Source of the DNA: Opitutia bacterium
GTDB taxonomy: Bacteria > Verrucomicrobiota > Verrucomicrobiia > Opitutales > Opitutaceae
Direction: 5' to 3'
Length of the DNA stretch: 52,623 nucleotides
Assembly (NCBI GenBank): GCA_947472765.1
Contig: CANJCM010000024.1
Coordinates: 1-52,623, forward strand
Part shown: positions 8,401-16,693 of the stretch, one piece after another
Position numbering within the stretch: position 1 is the stretch's first letter
How the letters are laid out: every line of letters begins with the position of its first letter
Notes under the pieces: model-generated
The model's input: only the letters and a program-made list of their open reading frames with translations
The model's database searches: none
Told to the model about the DNA's origin: nothing
Made by a program: the position numbers and the translations under genes

Positions 8401-11128
8401 GGGGCTGACGGTCGAGCTGGTGATCCTGAATGAAGATGCGACGGTCTACCGGCAGTCGCTGCACGACCAAATCATCGGCGTGATCGCGTCCGGTCTCGAG
8501 GCCCAGCTGCTGGACAAGCCGGGCGGCATCTTCGTCCGGCATCTCGAGCAGGTTTCCTACGAGGATCGCGTGCTGCTGCAGTCCGTGGCGCGCATCGTCC
8601 TCGACGACGAGAAAGGCACCCTCGCGCAGCAGCTGGAACATCGCAGCGTGCTCGATCCGCCGATCCCGGCGCTGATCCCCACGCGCCAGGCGATGTACGA
8701 GGTGGCGAAGCCGCTTCCGCCCCGCGAACTGATTTTTTCCAACGGCCTCGGTGGCTTCACGCGCGACGGCCACGAATACGTCATCACCCTCCAGCCCGGC
8801 CAGACGACACCGGCTCCCTGGGTCAACGTGCTCGCCAACCCGACCTTTGGGACGGTCATCTCCGAAAGCGGCAGCGCCTACACCTGGGTCGAGAATTCCC
8901 ACGAGTTTCGCCTAACCCCGTGGAGCAACGATCCGGTGCAGGACACCACCGGGGAGGCACTTTATATCCGTGACGAACAGACGGGAAGGTTCTGGTCGCC
9001 CACGCCCGGACCCGCTCGCGGCGCGACTCCATACGTGATCCGTCACGGCTTCGGCTACACGGTGTTCGAGCACACCGAGAATGGCCTCGCTTCCGAGCTG
9101 TGGGTCTATGTCGCGATGGATGCGCCGGTGAAGTTCTCGGTCTTGAAGTTGCGCAACGTCTCGGGCCGCCCGCGCCGGGTTTCGGTGACCGGCTACTGGG
9201 AATGGGTGCTGGGCGACCTGCGCCAGAAAAGCCTGTTGCACGTGCAAACCGAGGTCGATCTCAAGACCGGCGCCCTGCTGGCGCGCAACTTCTACAACAC
9301 CGAGTTTCCTGAACGGATCGCGTTCGTCGATGTGACCGACGCGTCACGGATGCTCACTGGCGACCGCAAGGAATTCGTCGGCCGGAACGGCAGCCTCGCC
9401 GCGCCCGCGGCGATGAAGCGTCTCCGCCTTTCCGGCAAGACAGGAGCCGGCCTCGATCCCTGTGCCGCGCTGCAGGTCGGCTTTGATCTCGCGGCCGGCG
9501 AGGAACGGGAGACGAGTTTCCGGCTCGGGGTCGGTCGCAGTCTGGCCGACGTGCAGTCGCTGGTGCAGCGCTTCCGGCGCGCCGACGGTAGTCGCAGCAC
9601 GCTCGAGGGGGTGTGGGAGTATTGGAACCGGACGCTCGGCGCGGTGAACGTGGACACGCCCGATCCGGCCGTGAACATCATGGCGAACGGCTGGCTGCTC
9701 TATCAGACGATGAGCTGCCGGCTCTGGGGCCGGACGGGATTCTACCAGTCCGGCGGCGCCTTCGGGTTCCGGGATCAGTTGCAGGATGTCATGGCGCTGG
9801 TGCATGCCGAGCCGGCGCTCACGCGCGAGCACCTGCTCCGCGCCGCCGCCCACCAGTTCCGCGAAGGCGATGTGCAGCACTGGTGGCATCCGCCGGCCGG
9901 CCGGGGGGTGCGGACGCATTTTTCCGACGACTTCCTGTGGCTGGCTTTTGTGACCTGCCGCTACGTGACCTGCGTCGCGGACACCGGCGTGCTCGACGAG
10001 AAGGTGGCGTTCCTGACCGGCCGTGAGCTCAAACCGGAGGAAGAAGCCTACTACGACCTGCCGAACCCGTCCGAGGAATCGGCCACGCTTTATCAACATT
10101 GTGTGCGGGCGATCGAGCGTGGGCTGAAATTCGGCGAGCACGGCCTGCCGCTCATGGGCTGCGGCGATTGGAACGACGGCATGAACCGCGTGGGCCACGA
10201 AGGCCGCGGCGAAAGCGTCTGGCTGGCCTTCTTCCTTTACGACGTGCTGACCCAGTTCGCCGTGCTCGCCCAGGCCCGCCCCGACCCCGCCTTCGCCGAA
10301 CGCTGCCTCGCCCAGGCGGCGACCCTGCAGGGCAACATCGAGAAGCACGCCTGGGACGGCGCGTGGTATCGCCGCGCCTGGTTCGACCAGGGTGACCTGC
10401 TCGGTTCCCAGACCAGCCCGGTCTGCCAGATCGATTCGCTGCCGCAAAGCTGGTCCGTGATCAGCGGGGCCGGCGCCCCGGAGCGCGCCCGCGAGGCGAT
10501 GCAGTCCGTCGAGCAGCGGCTGGTCCGCCGCCGTGCCGGCCTGATCCAGCTGTTCGATCCGCCGTTCGATCATTCGCCGCTCAATCCCGGTTACATCAAG
10601 GGCTACATCCCCGGCGTGCGCGAGAACGGCGGCCAATACACGCACGGCGCGATCTGGACGGTCATGGCCTTCGCGCTCCTCGGCGAGACCGAGCGGGCGT
10701 GGGAACTATTCTCCCTGATCAATCCGATCCACCACGGTTCGACGCCCGGAAAAATTGCCACGTACAAGGTCGAGCCCTACGTCGTCGCCGCGGACGTTTA
10801 CTCGCTCGCACCCCACACCGGGCGCGGCGGCTGGACGTGGTACACGGGTTCGGCGGGCTGGATGTATCGGCTGCTCGTGGAGACGTTCCTGGGCGCGAAC
10901 CGGGAGGGCGATCAGTTGCGCCTCCACCCGCGCCTGCCGCCGAAGTGGAACAGCTACAAACTCCACTACCGCTTCCATCAAACCGTCTATCACATCACGA
11001 TCACCCGCCTCGCCGCGGCGTCGGACGACGCGCCCTCACTCACGCTCGACGGTGAAAGCCTGCCCGGGACCACGCTTCCGCTGCGTGATGATCAGCACGA
11101 GCATTTTGCCGAACTGAAAGTCCGCTAA
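2489..11128 (+). CDS. ndvB: Cyclic beta-1,2-glucan synthase (GT84 + glycoamylase-like + GH94)
   Basis: At 2,879 residues it has the usual size and layout of NdvB/ChvB. An N-terminal helical region (1-400) begins with ELFSVEQL, typical of the family. Two membrane helices (about 412-433 and 441-465) precede a GT84 glycosyltransferase domain (about 480-800) with the acidic DTDTK motif near 631 and RHRWIRGDWQ near 777. More membrane helices follow (about 822-865 and beyond). A glycoamylase-like region (about 1260-1500, PWGVSESGYN) precedes C-terminal GH94 modules with the DWND motif at 2560-2563. The enzyme makes UDP-glucose-derived beta-1,2-glucan on itself, trims its length by phosphorolysis and closes the ring; such glucans act in the periplasm in osmotic adaptation and host interaction. 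The start at 2489 has an ACAGGA about 6 bp upstream; 2522 is an alternative. Confidence 0.92.
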   Translation: MPPFSARWPRLMAGAARARESPPPLRKELFSVEQLPRVARELAAAHQIAPDRRSNPLLARLDENERKLRAFNRGTIAVDPGRRVTPAAEWLLDNFNLIEEQIQMARRHLPRGYSRELPRLASGPSAGLPRVYDVVLELIAHVDAQIDAEPLRAFVGAYQTVAPLKLGELWAVPIMLRLGLIENLQRVTTRLTVARADRDLADSWVDRLQDIAEKHPSQLVVVVADMAVSNLPVSSSFVAEFCQRLSRQSPVLHLARSWLEQQLAEQGLSIAQLIQLEGQSQAADQVSVSHSIASLRFLGATDWKDFVESLSLVEATLRTDAAGVYATMDFATRDRYRHAIEAVARHSRFSEADAADRAIQLAAASAGKNGPADRTSHVGFYLIDEGRPTLEHALHVRWPRRTIVERSIRRFPLAFYAGGIAGLTLLATGGYLWQALRPGAPEWILFGFTLVFLVGASQLAVGLMNWFSTLLIKPALLPRLDFSAGLAPGCRTMVAVPTMLTNAAAIDRLIETLEIQHLANRDDRLHFGLLTDFRDAPEETQPEDEGLLQRARAGVERLNQKYPAGSQSYFFLFHRPRRWNAGEGVWMGYERKRGKLAEFNALLRGGARDRFSTVVGATAILPEIKYVITLDTDTKLPREAARQLVGTMAHPLNRPVFDAGSGIVSAGYSILQPRVGVSLPTARRSWFVRLFAGDTGIDPYTREVSDVYQDVFQQGSFIGKGIYDVDAFERALHGRFPENTVLSHDLLEACHARSGLVSDVELYEEYPSRYNVDADRRHRWIRGDWQIAQWLLSRVPGADARRIANPLSVLSQWKLLDNLRRSLVPAALLVLIIGTWLFRPEPAGLGTLLVLAIVALPGLLAAVVNALRKPEDLPWVMHLRNVAGAGGRQLGQILLTLAFLPYDAFISLDAIGRTLLRLIVTRKRLLEWQTSSDSERTRHASLAGFYTTMWFAPFLVLGTGISLVLWQPDQISLALPVLGVWLAAPWIAWWISQPIRSAPPKLSAGQIGFLRGTARKTWHFFETFVTAQENWLPPDNFQEFPAPVIASRTSPTNIGMGLLANLAAVDLGYLPVAGLIRRTSDTFATLERLKTYRGHFYNWYETRTLEPLLPLYVSSVDSGNLAGHLLTLASGLREQAGEKIFTPRIFAGLHDTVEVLRELAPNPGLEGLASDLARAPATLREAFALLDRATGEATRLASSLARETEEIKRWAETLRRNCAEQRADLLWLAPWLALPVSTRPGSHDQNSPVPEPVPTVRELAAGAEGLEPAFGASADHAGELRCRHEAAEHARERLVALESLAVKCEELAAMDFAFLFNPARDLFCIGFNVTDHRRETGYYDLLASEARLGSYVAIALGQVPQDHWFSLGRLLVASQSQAEPILVSWSGSMFEYLMPLLVMPNFENTLLDYTCRAAVQQQIAYGESRDVPWGVSESGYNRTDVHLNYQYRAFGVPGLGFKRGLAEDLVIAPYATAMALMVAPVAACENLQRLAAEGRAGPYGFYEAVDYTPARLRPDETSATVRSFMAHHQGMTLLALDNLLRDFPMQRRFMACPLLKATDLLLQERMPKAAATVLSEDLQLEESRPLTGEGERVMRVFTNPHSPAPEVHLLSNGRYHVAITHTGGGYSRWRDLAVTRWREDATRDCWGTFVYLRELAIGDVWSATFQPTLRSTKGDEAIFTQARAEFRQHHNGLEIHTEISVSPEDDVELRRITITNRTHAARAIELTSYAEVVLAPANADAAHPAFSNLFVQTEFVPQLSALLCTRRARSAEEKPPWLLHLMLGQGGEQGLLSCETDRARFVGRNGSLAHPAAMQGAEPLANTVGSVLDPIVSLRRVITVPAEESVIVDLVLGAAESREEALTLVEKYQSSRMADRAFDLAWTHSQVTLRQLNATEVEAQLYGRLASALIYADPARRATAAVLRTNRRGQSGLWSYGISGDVPLVLLSISDAAKIEIVRQLILAHSYWRLKGLTVELVILNEDATVYRQSLHDQIIGVIASGLEAQLLDKPGGIFVRHLEQVSYEDRVLLQSVARIVLDDEKGTLAQQLEHRSVLDPPIPALIPTRQAMYEVAKPLPPRELIFSNGLGGFTRDGHEYVITLQPGQTTPAPWVNVLANPTFGTVISESGSAYTWVENSHEFRLTPWSNDPVQDTTGEALYIRDEQTGRFWSPTPGPARGATPYVIRHGFGYTVFEHTENGLASELWVYVAMDAPVKFSVLKLRNVSGRPRRVSVTGYWEWVLGDLRQKSLLHVQTEVDLKTGALLARNFYNTEFPERIAFVDVTDASRMLTGDRKEFVGRNGSLAAPAAMKRLRLSGKTGAGLDPCAALQVGFDLAAGEERETSFRLGVGRSLADVQSLVQRFRRADGSRSTLEGVWEYWNRTLGAVNVDTPDPAVNIMANGWLLYQTMSCRLWGRTGFYQSGGAFGFRDQLQDVMALVHAEPALTREHLLRAAAHQFREGDVQHWWHPPAGRGVRTHFSDDFLWLAFVTCRYVTCVADTGVLDEKVAFLTGRELKPEEEAYYDLPNPSEESATLYQHCVRAIERGLKFGEHGLPLMGCGDWNDGMNRVGHEGRGESVWLAFFLYDVLTQFAVLAQARPDPAFAERCLAQAATLQGNIEKHAWDGAWYRRAWFDQGDLLGSQTSPVCQIDSLPQSWSVISGAGAPERAREAMQSVEQRLVRRRAGLIQLFDPPFDHSPLNPGYIKGYIPGVRENGGQYTHGAIWTVMAFALLGETERAWELFSLINPIHHGSTPGKIATYKVEPYVVAADVYSLAPHTGRGGWTWYTGSAGWMYRLLVETFLGANREGDQLRLHPRLPPKWNSYKLHYRFHQTVYHITITRLAAASDDAPSLTLDGESLPGTTLPLRDDQHEHFAELKVR

Positions 11129-11511
11129 CCGGCGAAGTGCGGTACCGACGCCAGCACCTCCTGGATCGCGTCCATCAGCGCCTTGACCGAGACCGGCTTG
11201 GCGAGCACCTGCGCCGCGCCCAGCTGCCGGGCGGTATCAAGCGGGTTCTCCGCTGCAATCCGCCCGCCACCGGACATCACGATGACTTTCACCGGTGGCT
11301 CCCTTTTCCCGAGCGCCCGCAGGACCTCGAATCCGTCCTTCCTCGGCATCATGACGTCCGTGATGACCAGATCGGCGACGGCAGTGGGAAAGAGGTCCAG
11401 GCCTTCCTGGCCGTCGCGCGCCTCAATCACGGTGTGTCCGCAACGAGCCAGCACCATTCCCACCACTGTCCGGACGTCGTCGTCGTCATCGATGAGGAGG
11501 ATACGGGCCAT
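11125..11511 (-). CDS. Stand-alone response-regulator receiver protein (CheY-like)
   Basis: A 128-residue single receiver domain. The acidic pocket is DDDDD at 8-12, the phospho-acceptor is D52 (VITDVMMP), the switch serine is S80 (VIVMSGG) and the conserved lysine is K105 (LAKPVS). There is no output domain, so it must act through protein contacts, as CheY, DivK or phosphorelay intermediates do. It is convergent with the glucan synthase gene, and the two stop codons overlap by 4 bp. No histidine kinase is seen in the window, so the partner is unknown. Confidence 0.9.
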   Translation of the reverse strand: MARILLIDDDDDVRTVVGMVLARCGHTVIEARDGQEGLDLFPTAVADLVITDVMMPRKDGFEVLRALGKREPPVKVIVMSGGGRIAAENPLDTARQLGAAQVLAKPVSVKALMDAIQEVLASVPHFAG

Positions 11512-11696
11512 GGGATTCAGCGCACGAACGACTGCGATTCAGCGGCGCAGATTAGTGAAATCCCGCGCCAGGGGACATGGGGTGAAACCCGCCTCCGTTT
11601 CCGTCCTCCGGGAAAACCTGCCGTCAGTCTGGTCGGCGGGTCTCCATGGGTTGGTCACCTCATTGCGGGCGCGCGATCCGCGGTTCATGGTCGGGT

Positions 11697-12923
11697 GTGA
11701 CCAGTAATGCCCGATCGGCCAGGCACGAAAGGCCGTGCGTCCTCACCATCAACGGCGGGTCGTCGAGTGTTCGCTTCGCTGTCTACGAGTCCGGTCCGGT
11801 TCTGCGCCGGGTGCTCGCCGGCCGGATCGACCGCCTCGGCTCGGGCGCCGCGACGTTCCATGTCACCGATCCCGCCGAGTCGGCGCCGCGCCGTCTTCCC
11901 GCCGTTGCCAATCATCACGCCGCCGCGGGCGTGCTGCTGGACTGGCTCGAGGACCAGTCGCGCTTTGCCTCCATCGCGGCGGTCGGCCACCGGGTGGTGC
12001 ATGGGATGCGGCACACCGCGCCGGAGCGGATCTCGCCCCGGCTCCTCGCGGAACTGCGCCGCCTGACGCCTTATGACCCCGAGCATCTGCCGCGTGAGAT
12101 CGAACTGATCGAGGCCATCCGGAAGCGCCACCCGAAACTCCCGCAGGTGGCGTGCTTCGACACGGCCTTTCACCGGACGATGCCGGCCGTCGCCCGGTTG
12201 CTGCCGATCCCGCGGCGCTACCAAAAATGGGGCGTCGAGCGCTATGGTTTCCACGGCTTGTCCTACGCGTATCTCATGGCGGAACTCCGCCGGCTCGATC
12301 CGGGGGCGGAGCAGGGGAGGGTGATCCTCGCCCACCTCGGCAACGGGGCCAGTGTTGCCGCCGTGCGTCGCGGCCGGAGCATCGACACCAGCATGGGCTT
12401 CACGCCCGCGGCCGGGCTGGTCATGAGCACGCGTTCCGGCGATCTGGATCCGGGGCTGCTTTCGTTTCTCGCCCGGCGCGAGCAGATGACGCCGGCTCAA
12501 TTCGAGCGGATGGTAAACCACGAGTCCGGGCTGCGGGGCATTTCCGGGAAGAGTTCCGACGTTCGCGATCTGCTCGCGCGGGAAAAAAGTGACCCGCGCG
12601 CGAAGGACGCCCTGGCCCTGTTTTGCTATCAGGCGAAGAAATGGATCGGCGCCTACGCCGCCGCGCTGGGTGGCCTGGACACGCTGGTGTTTGCAGGAGG
12701 AATCGGCGAGAACGCCCCGGCGATTCGGGACCGGATCTGCGCGGGCCTCGAATTCCTCGGCGTCGAACTCGAAGCGAAGCGCAACGCGCAGAACGCTACC
12801 GTGATTTCCCAACGCGGTCGCCGGGTCACGGTGCGCGTCATCCCCACGGACGAAGAACTGATGATCGCGCGCTCGGTGGTGAAATTGACTGGGGCCTCAT
12901 GCCGGCCCCGAAACGCCGGTTGA
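11697..12923 (+). CDS. ackA: Acetate kinase
   Basis: Transfers phosphate between acetyl phosphate and ADP to give acetate and ATP. The N-terminal nucleotide-binding signature TINGGSSSVRFAVY and the second signature CFDTAFHRTMP are both present, as are HLGNGAS and the GGIGENAP loop. I chose the GTG at 11697, which puts the TINGGSSS motif about 16 residues in and gives 408 residues, the usual length. An ATG at 11646 in the same frame would add 17 atypical residues and is a possible alternative. It lies in a group with dodecin, a metal ATPase and phosphoketolase. Acetyl phosphate made by the phosphoketolase downstream is its natural substrate. Confidence 0.93.
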   Translation: MTSNARSARHERPCVLTINGGSSSVRFAVYESGPVLRRVLAGRIDRLGSGAATFHVTDPAESAPRRLPAVANHHAAAGVLLDWLEDQSRFASIAAVGHRVVHGMRHTAPERISPRLLAELRRLTPYDPEHLPREIELIEAIRKRHPKLPQVACFDTAFHRTMPAVARLLPIPRRYQKWGVERYGFHGLSYAYLMAELRRLDPGAEQGRVILAHLGNGASVAAVRRGRSIDTSMGFTPAAGLVMSTRSGDLDPGLLSFLARREQMTPAQFERMVNHESGLRGISGKSSDVRDLLAREKSDPRAKDALALFCYQAKKWIGAYAAALGGLDTLVFAGGIGENAPAIRDRICAGLEFLGVELEAKRNAQNATVISQRGRRVTVRVIPTDEELMIARSVVKLTGASCRPRNAG

Positions 12924-12925
12924 GC

Positions 12926-12948
12926 CCGCCTCAGATCTGTGGAGGCGG
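12926..12948 (+). terminator. Hairpin just after ackA
   Basis: CCGCCTC / GAGGCGG, a 7-bp stem with a 9-nt loop, 3 bp after the ackA stop. It is followed by CAAAACC rather than T residues, so termination is only suggested. Confidence 0.35.
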
Positions 12949-13122
12949 CAAAACCAACCTGACCCCACCAGACGCGCCGGCCGCAGGCGGCGGGTTGCAG
13001 GGTTATGCCCCATAGAAGATCGGCGGCCCGGCGCGTAATCTCGGGGCATCGTCCTCTGCCCAGTGCGCCCCGTGGCGAAAAATCCCCCCCGTCTCGGCAA
13101 CGCCCACCAGATCCAATCCATT

Positions 13123-13332
13123 ATGAAAAAAACCGTCTACAAGATCATCGATCTCACCGGCACTTCGTCCAAGTCGATTGAGGACGCCGTGGCCAGCGCC
13201 CTCCACCGCGCGAATCAAACCGTCAAGCACCTGTCCTGGTTCGAGGTCGCCGAGACCCGTGGTAGCATCAGCAAGGGTAAGGTTCACGACTGGCAGGTCA
13301 CAATCCGGGTCGGTTTTGCCCTGGAAGACTGA
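13123..13332 (+). CDS. Dodecin (flavin-binding dodecamer)
   Basis: A 69-residue protein starting MKKTVYKIIDLTGTS and ending RVGFALED, with the dodecin core pattern: Y-K-I-I-D-L-T-G-T-S, then A-SALHRA, then SWFEVAETRG and VTIRVGF. Dodecins form hollow dodecamers that store or buffer FMN/riboflavin; the conserved Trp (in HLSWFEV) stacks on the flavin. The ATG at 13123 is preferred over 13063, because the latter adds 20 residues unlike the family. It sits between acetate kinase and the metal ATPase on the same strand, with about 190-200 bp gaps on both sides, so it may have its own promoter. Confidence 0.92.
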   Translation: MKKTVYKIIDLTGTSSKSIEDAVASALHRANQTVKHLSWFEVAETRGSISKGKVHDWQVTIRVGFALED

Positions 13333-13366
13333 TCGCGGCATCGCCCCGATGACCGCGGAGCCACTT

Positions 13367-13380
13367 CACCTCCGGAGGTG
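13367..13380 (+). terminator. 14-bp palindrome after the dodecin gene
   Basis: CACCTCCGGAGGTG is a perfect 14-bp palindrome 34 bp after the dodecin stop. It could be a small terminator stem or an operator for the following ATPase gene; no T-run is present. Confidence 0.25.
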
Positions 13381-13523
13381 CGCTTGGCGCCAGCCCGAAC
13401 GACCCCCTGTTCCGCCGGATCCGCCGGTGCGCCCGGCCCGCTTCCCGGACGCTTGACGCTTCCGCTCGCACGGCGGGAGACGGGGCGCAGTCGAGCCGAC
13501 CCCGTCGTGCCGCCGCCATATCC

Positions 13524-15473
13524 ATGAACGTCCCCCTTCAACGCCCGGCTGCCAGCGGTCCCTCGAACGCACGCCCTTCGCCGGCGGAAAAGTCATCCCC
13601 GCCCGCGCGCGCGTGGTATGCGCCGGCGGCGCTCTGGCAGCGCAAGTCCGCGGTCATCGCGGTGCTTTCTCTCGCGGGCATCGGCGGGCATCTCGTACTC
13701 CGCTTCGGCGTGCACGCCGCGCAGAGCACCTCTGACCTCCCGTTGCTCGCAACGCTGGCGCTCGGCGGACTGCCGATGCTTTACGATCTGCTCCGCAAGC
13801 TGCTGAAACGTGAATTTGGCTCCGATCTGCTCGGGGGGATCTCGATTATCACCTCCGTTGTGCTCGGTGAATATCTCGCCGGCTCCATCATCGTGCTGAT
13901 GCTCGCCGGTGGTGAGGCGCTGGAGAGTTATGCGCTGCGCAGTGCTTCGTCCGTGCTCGCCGCGCTCGCGAAACGCCTGCCGTCTGTCGCCCATCGCAAG
14001 CGCGACTCCGCCATCGTCGACGTCGCGATCCCCGAGGTTGCCGTCGGCGACACGCTCGTGATCTTTCCCCACGACATCTGCCCGGTCGATGGCGTTGTGA
14101 TCGAGGGCCACGGCGTGATGGATGAGTCCTATCTGACCGGCGAGCCCTTCCAAATCACCAAGACCTCCGGCTCGAAGGTGATCTCGGGAGCTATTAACGG
14201 CGAAACGGCATTGACGATCCGCGCCACGCAGCGCGCCGCCGACTCGCGCTATGCGAAGATCATGGAGGTCATGCGCGAGTCGGAGTCGAAGCGTCCGCAC
14301 CTGCAGCGGCTCGGGGATCGGCTCGGCGCCATCTACACTCCGGTGGCCCTGGCCGTCGCGGTCGCCGCGTGGGCCATCAGCGGGGAGTCCGTCCGCTTCC
14401 TCGCGGTGCTCGTGATCGCGACGCCCTGTCCGCTGCTGCTCGCGATTCCGATCGCGATCATCGGCTCGATTTCACTCTGCGCGCGGCGGGCGATCATCAT
14501 CAAAACCCCGGCGGTGCTCGAACAGATCGCCGAGTGTCGCACCGCGATCTTCGACAAGACCGGCACACTCACCTACGGCGAACCGAAGCTCACCGAGCAA
14601 CTCATCGCGTCGGGCCTAGTGCCCAAGGACGTCCTGACGCTCGTCGCGAGTTTGGAGCGATACTCGAAACATCCGCTCGCCCGGGCCATTCTCGACGCGG
14701 CGAAGGCGGAGGGAATTTCCCTGCCCGAGGCCACCGAAGTCGGCGAGCAACCGGGCCAGGGATTGCGCGGCACCGTTTCCGGCCGGACCGTTCAGGTTAC
14801 CAGCCGCAACCAAGCGACCGCGCAAAAAACGCCCGGCCTCGACCAGCTTCCTCCGGTCGCGGGCGGCCTCGAGTGCGTGATCGTGATCGACGGGCGCTAC
14901 GCCGGGGCGCTGCGCTTTCGCGACGCGCCGCGGGCCGAGAGCGGATCGTTTGTCCGGCACCTGGGACCAAAGCATCACTTCGCGCGCGTGATGCTGGTGT
15001 CAGGCGACCGCGAGTCGGAGGTTCGCTACCTCGCCGGACAGGTGGGGATCACGGAAATTCACGCCGAGCAAAGCCCGGAGCAGAAGCTCGCGCTGGTCCG
15101 CGCCGAGACCACCAAGGCGAAGACGCTTTACGTCGGGGACGGCATCAACGACGCGCCGGCCATGATGGCCGCCACCGTCGGCATGGCGATCGGCCAGAAC
15201 AGCGACGTGACCGCGGAGGCGGCGGGCGTTGTCGTGATGGACAACTCGCTCTTGAAGGTCGACGAGTTCATGCACATCAGCCGCCGGATGCGCCGGATCG
15301 CACTGCAAAGCGCGGTGGGCGGCATGGCGCTGAGCGTCATCGGCATGGTCTTCGCCGCGACCGGGCACCTGAGTCCCGTCAGTGGGGCCATCACGCAGGA
15401 AATCATCGACGTGCTCGCCGTGCTCAACGCCCTGCGCGCCGCCTTTCCGCCGAGGGTGATCCACGATCTCTGA
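13524..15473 (+). CDS. P1B-type heavy-metal-translocating ATPase with TPCPLL motif
   Basis: 649 residues. The actuator domain carries YLTGEP; membrane helix 6 carries the metal-site motif TPCPLL (T300-C302); the phosphorylation site is DKTGTLT with D344; the P1B hallmark HP is in [10 protein letters not shown]; the hinge is GDGINDAP. It therefore uses ATP to move a transition metal across the inner membrane. The site is TPC rather than the CPC of copper/zinc pumps. A TPC motif is reported for the P1B-5 group (nickel/iron/cobalt), but the C-terminal hemerythrin domain often found there is absent, as is any N-terminal HMA domain. The N-terminal 35 residues are Pro/Ala/Ser-rich. The transported metal cannot be read from the sequence. 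Confidence 0.88.
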   Translation: MNVPLQRPAASGPSNARPSPAEKSSPPARAWYAPAALWQRKSAVIAVLSLAGIGGHLVLRFGVHAAQSTSDLPLLATLALGGLPMLYDLLRKLLKREFGSDLLGGISIITSVVLGEYLAGSIIVLMLAGGEALESYALRSASSVLAALAKRLPSVAHRKRDSAIVDVAIPEVAVGDTLVIFPHDICPVDGVVIEGHGVMDESYLTGEPFQITKTSGSKVISGAINGETALTIRATQRAADSRYAKIMEVMRESESKRPHLQRLGDRLGAIYTPVALAVAVAAWAISGESVRFLAVLVIATPCPLLLAIPIAIIGSISLCARRAIIIKTPAVLEQIAECRTAIFDKTGTLTYGEPKLTEQLIASGLVPKDVLTLVASLERYSKHPLARAILDAAKAEGISLPEATEVGEQPGQGLRGTVSGRTVQVTSRNQATAQKTPGLDQLPPVAGGLECVIVIDGRYAGALRFRDAPRAESGSFVRHLGPKHHFARVMLVSGDRESEVRYLAGQVGITEIHAEQSPEQKLALVRAETTKAKTLYVGDGINDAPAMMAATVGMAIGQNSDVTAEAAGVVVMDNSLLKVDEFMHISRRMRRIALQSAVGGMALSVIGMVFAATGHLSPVSGAITQEIIDVLAVLNALRAAFPPRVIHDL

Positions 15474-15672
15474 GCGCCCGGTCCGGCCGGCAACCGCCCT
15501 TCGGGTCGCCCGGCGCAGGCGTCGCCTCGGTGCCAGTCACCGCCAGCTCCGCCGCCATCGCACAGATCGAATCGCGGAAGGTTCGTGGGCGCCGCGCGGC
15601 CGTCGCAATCCGCCGGATGCGGGTAACACCCCGTTTCAGCGTTGCCGGGATGGCAGTAGGCTCACGGCTCCC

Positions 15673-16518
15673 ATGCTTCTTGTCCTCCTGATGCTCTGCG
15701 CGGTCGGCGTCACCGCGGCCCTCGTTTACGGAAATCGTCGGTGGACGGCCGCCACGGAGCAGTTGCGGGATCGGATGGAAAGGGCACGGGTGCCGTTTGG
15801 GACGAAGATATTCTCGCCGGGCGAGCTGGCCGGCCTCCCCCAACCGGTGCAGCACTACTTCGGGGCGGCGCTCGTGGACGGACTGCGAATGGTCACCGAC
15901 GTGGCGATCGTGCAGCGGGGGACATTCAACCAGAGTGAAGGGGCGCCGGCGTGGAAGCCGTTTACCGCCGTGCAGCGGATGGTCATGCGGCGCCCGGGCT
16001 TTTTTTGGGATGCGCGCATCAGGACGTGGCCCGGGGTGCGGGTGCGGGTGCGCGACGCCTACGTGACCGGCGAGGGAATCCGCCGGGCCTCGGTGTATGG
16101 ACTTTTCAATGTCGCGAACCTGCGCGATTCCGGGGAACTGGCGAAGGCGGAGCTGATGCGCCTCCTGGCCGAAGCCGTGTGGTATCCGACCGCCCTGCTG
16201 CCAAGCCAGGGCGTGCAGTGGAGCGCGGTCGATGACCATTCCGCGCGCGCCGCGTTCAGCGACGGCTCCATCACGGTCTCACTGCTTTTTCGTTTCAACC
16301 CCGCCGGGCTGATCGAGTCCTTTCGCGCCGAAGGGCGCGGCCGTTTGGTGGGCGGCAAAGTCACCTCGCTGCCGTGGGAAGGCCGATTCTGGGATTACTC
16401 CGTCCGCAGCGGCATGTGTGTGCCGCTGGAAGGGGAGGTGGCGTGGGTCCATCCGACGGGCGTGAAGCCCTATTGGCGCGGACGAGTCACCGGGATCGAC
16501 TACGAGTATGCCCATTGA
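15673..16518 (+). CDS. DUF6544/DUF6920-like protein with an N-terminal membrane helix
   Basis: 281 residues. Residues 1-18 (LLVLLMLCAVGVTAALVY) form a single membrane anchor or uncleaved signal. The remainder resembles the family whose members contain a LPxPVQHYF motif (here GLPQPVQHYF near 55), a central R-x-W-P segment and a C-terminal VxGEVAW...PYWRG block. The molecular function of this family is unknown to me; many members sit near oxidoreductases or regulators. It lies between the metal ATPase and phosphoketolase on the same strand but with 200-bp and 175-bp gaps, so co-transcription is uncertain. Confidence 0.7.
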   Translation: MLLVLLMLCAVGVTAALVYGNRRWTAATEQLRDRMERARVPFGTKIFSPGELAGLPQPVQHYFGAALVDGLRMVTDVAIVQRGTFNQSEGAPAWKPFTAVQRMVMRRPGFFWDARIRTWPGVRVRVRDAYVTGEGIRRASVYGLFNVANLRDSGELAKAELMRLLAEAVWYPTALLPSQGVQWSAVDDHSARAAFSDGSITVSLLFRFNPAGLIESFRAEGRGRLVGGKVTSLPWEGRFWDYSVRSGMCVPLEGEVAWVHPTGVKPYWRGRVTGIDYEYAH

Positions 16519-16693
16519 GCGGTTCGGGGAGTCAGGCCGGCTGCGAGCGACCGCGCGGGAGTAGGTCTTGGCCCCATAGCGAGGCAGGCCGGGAGGGATT
16601 AGATTCAGCCACGTCTCTAATCCGCGATTCGTGCGCCCTTCAGCCGGCGCCGGGAGCGGAGGGCGTCAGCCTGCGAACGATCGTCGCCTCCTC

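Noticed and set aside
2465-9344. Several long - strand frames (402-714 codons) opposite the glucan synthase gene
   Set aside because: They mirror its codon bias and have low-complexity, charged products. The + strand protein has all expected domains across the same DNA.
11137-11707. + strand frames across the receiver gene and the ackA upstream region
   Set aside because: They overlap the clear receiver domain on the - strand and have no homology-like features or plausible initiation.
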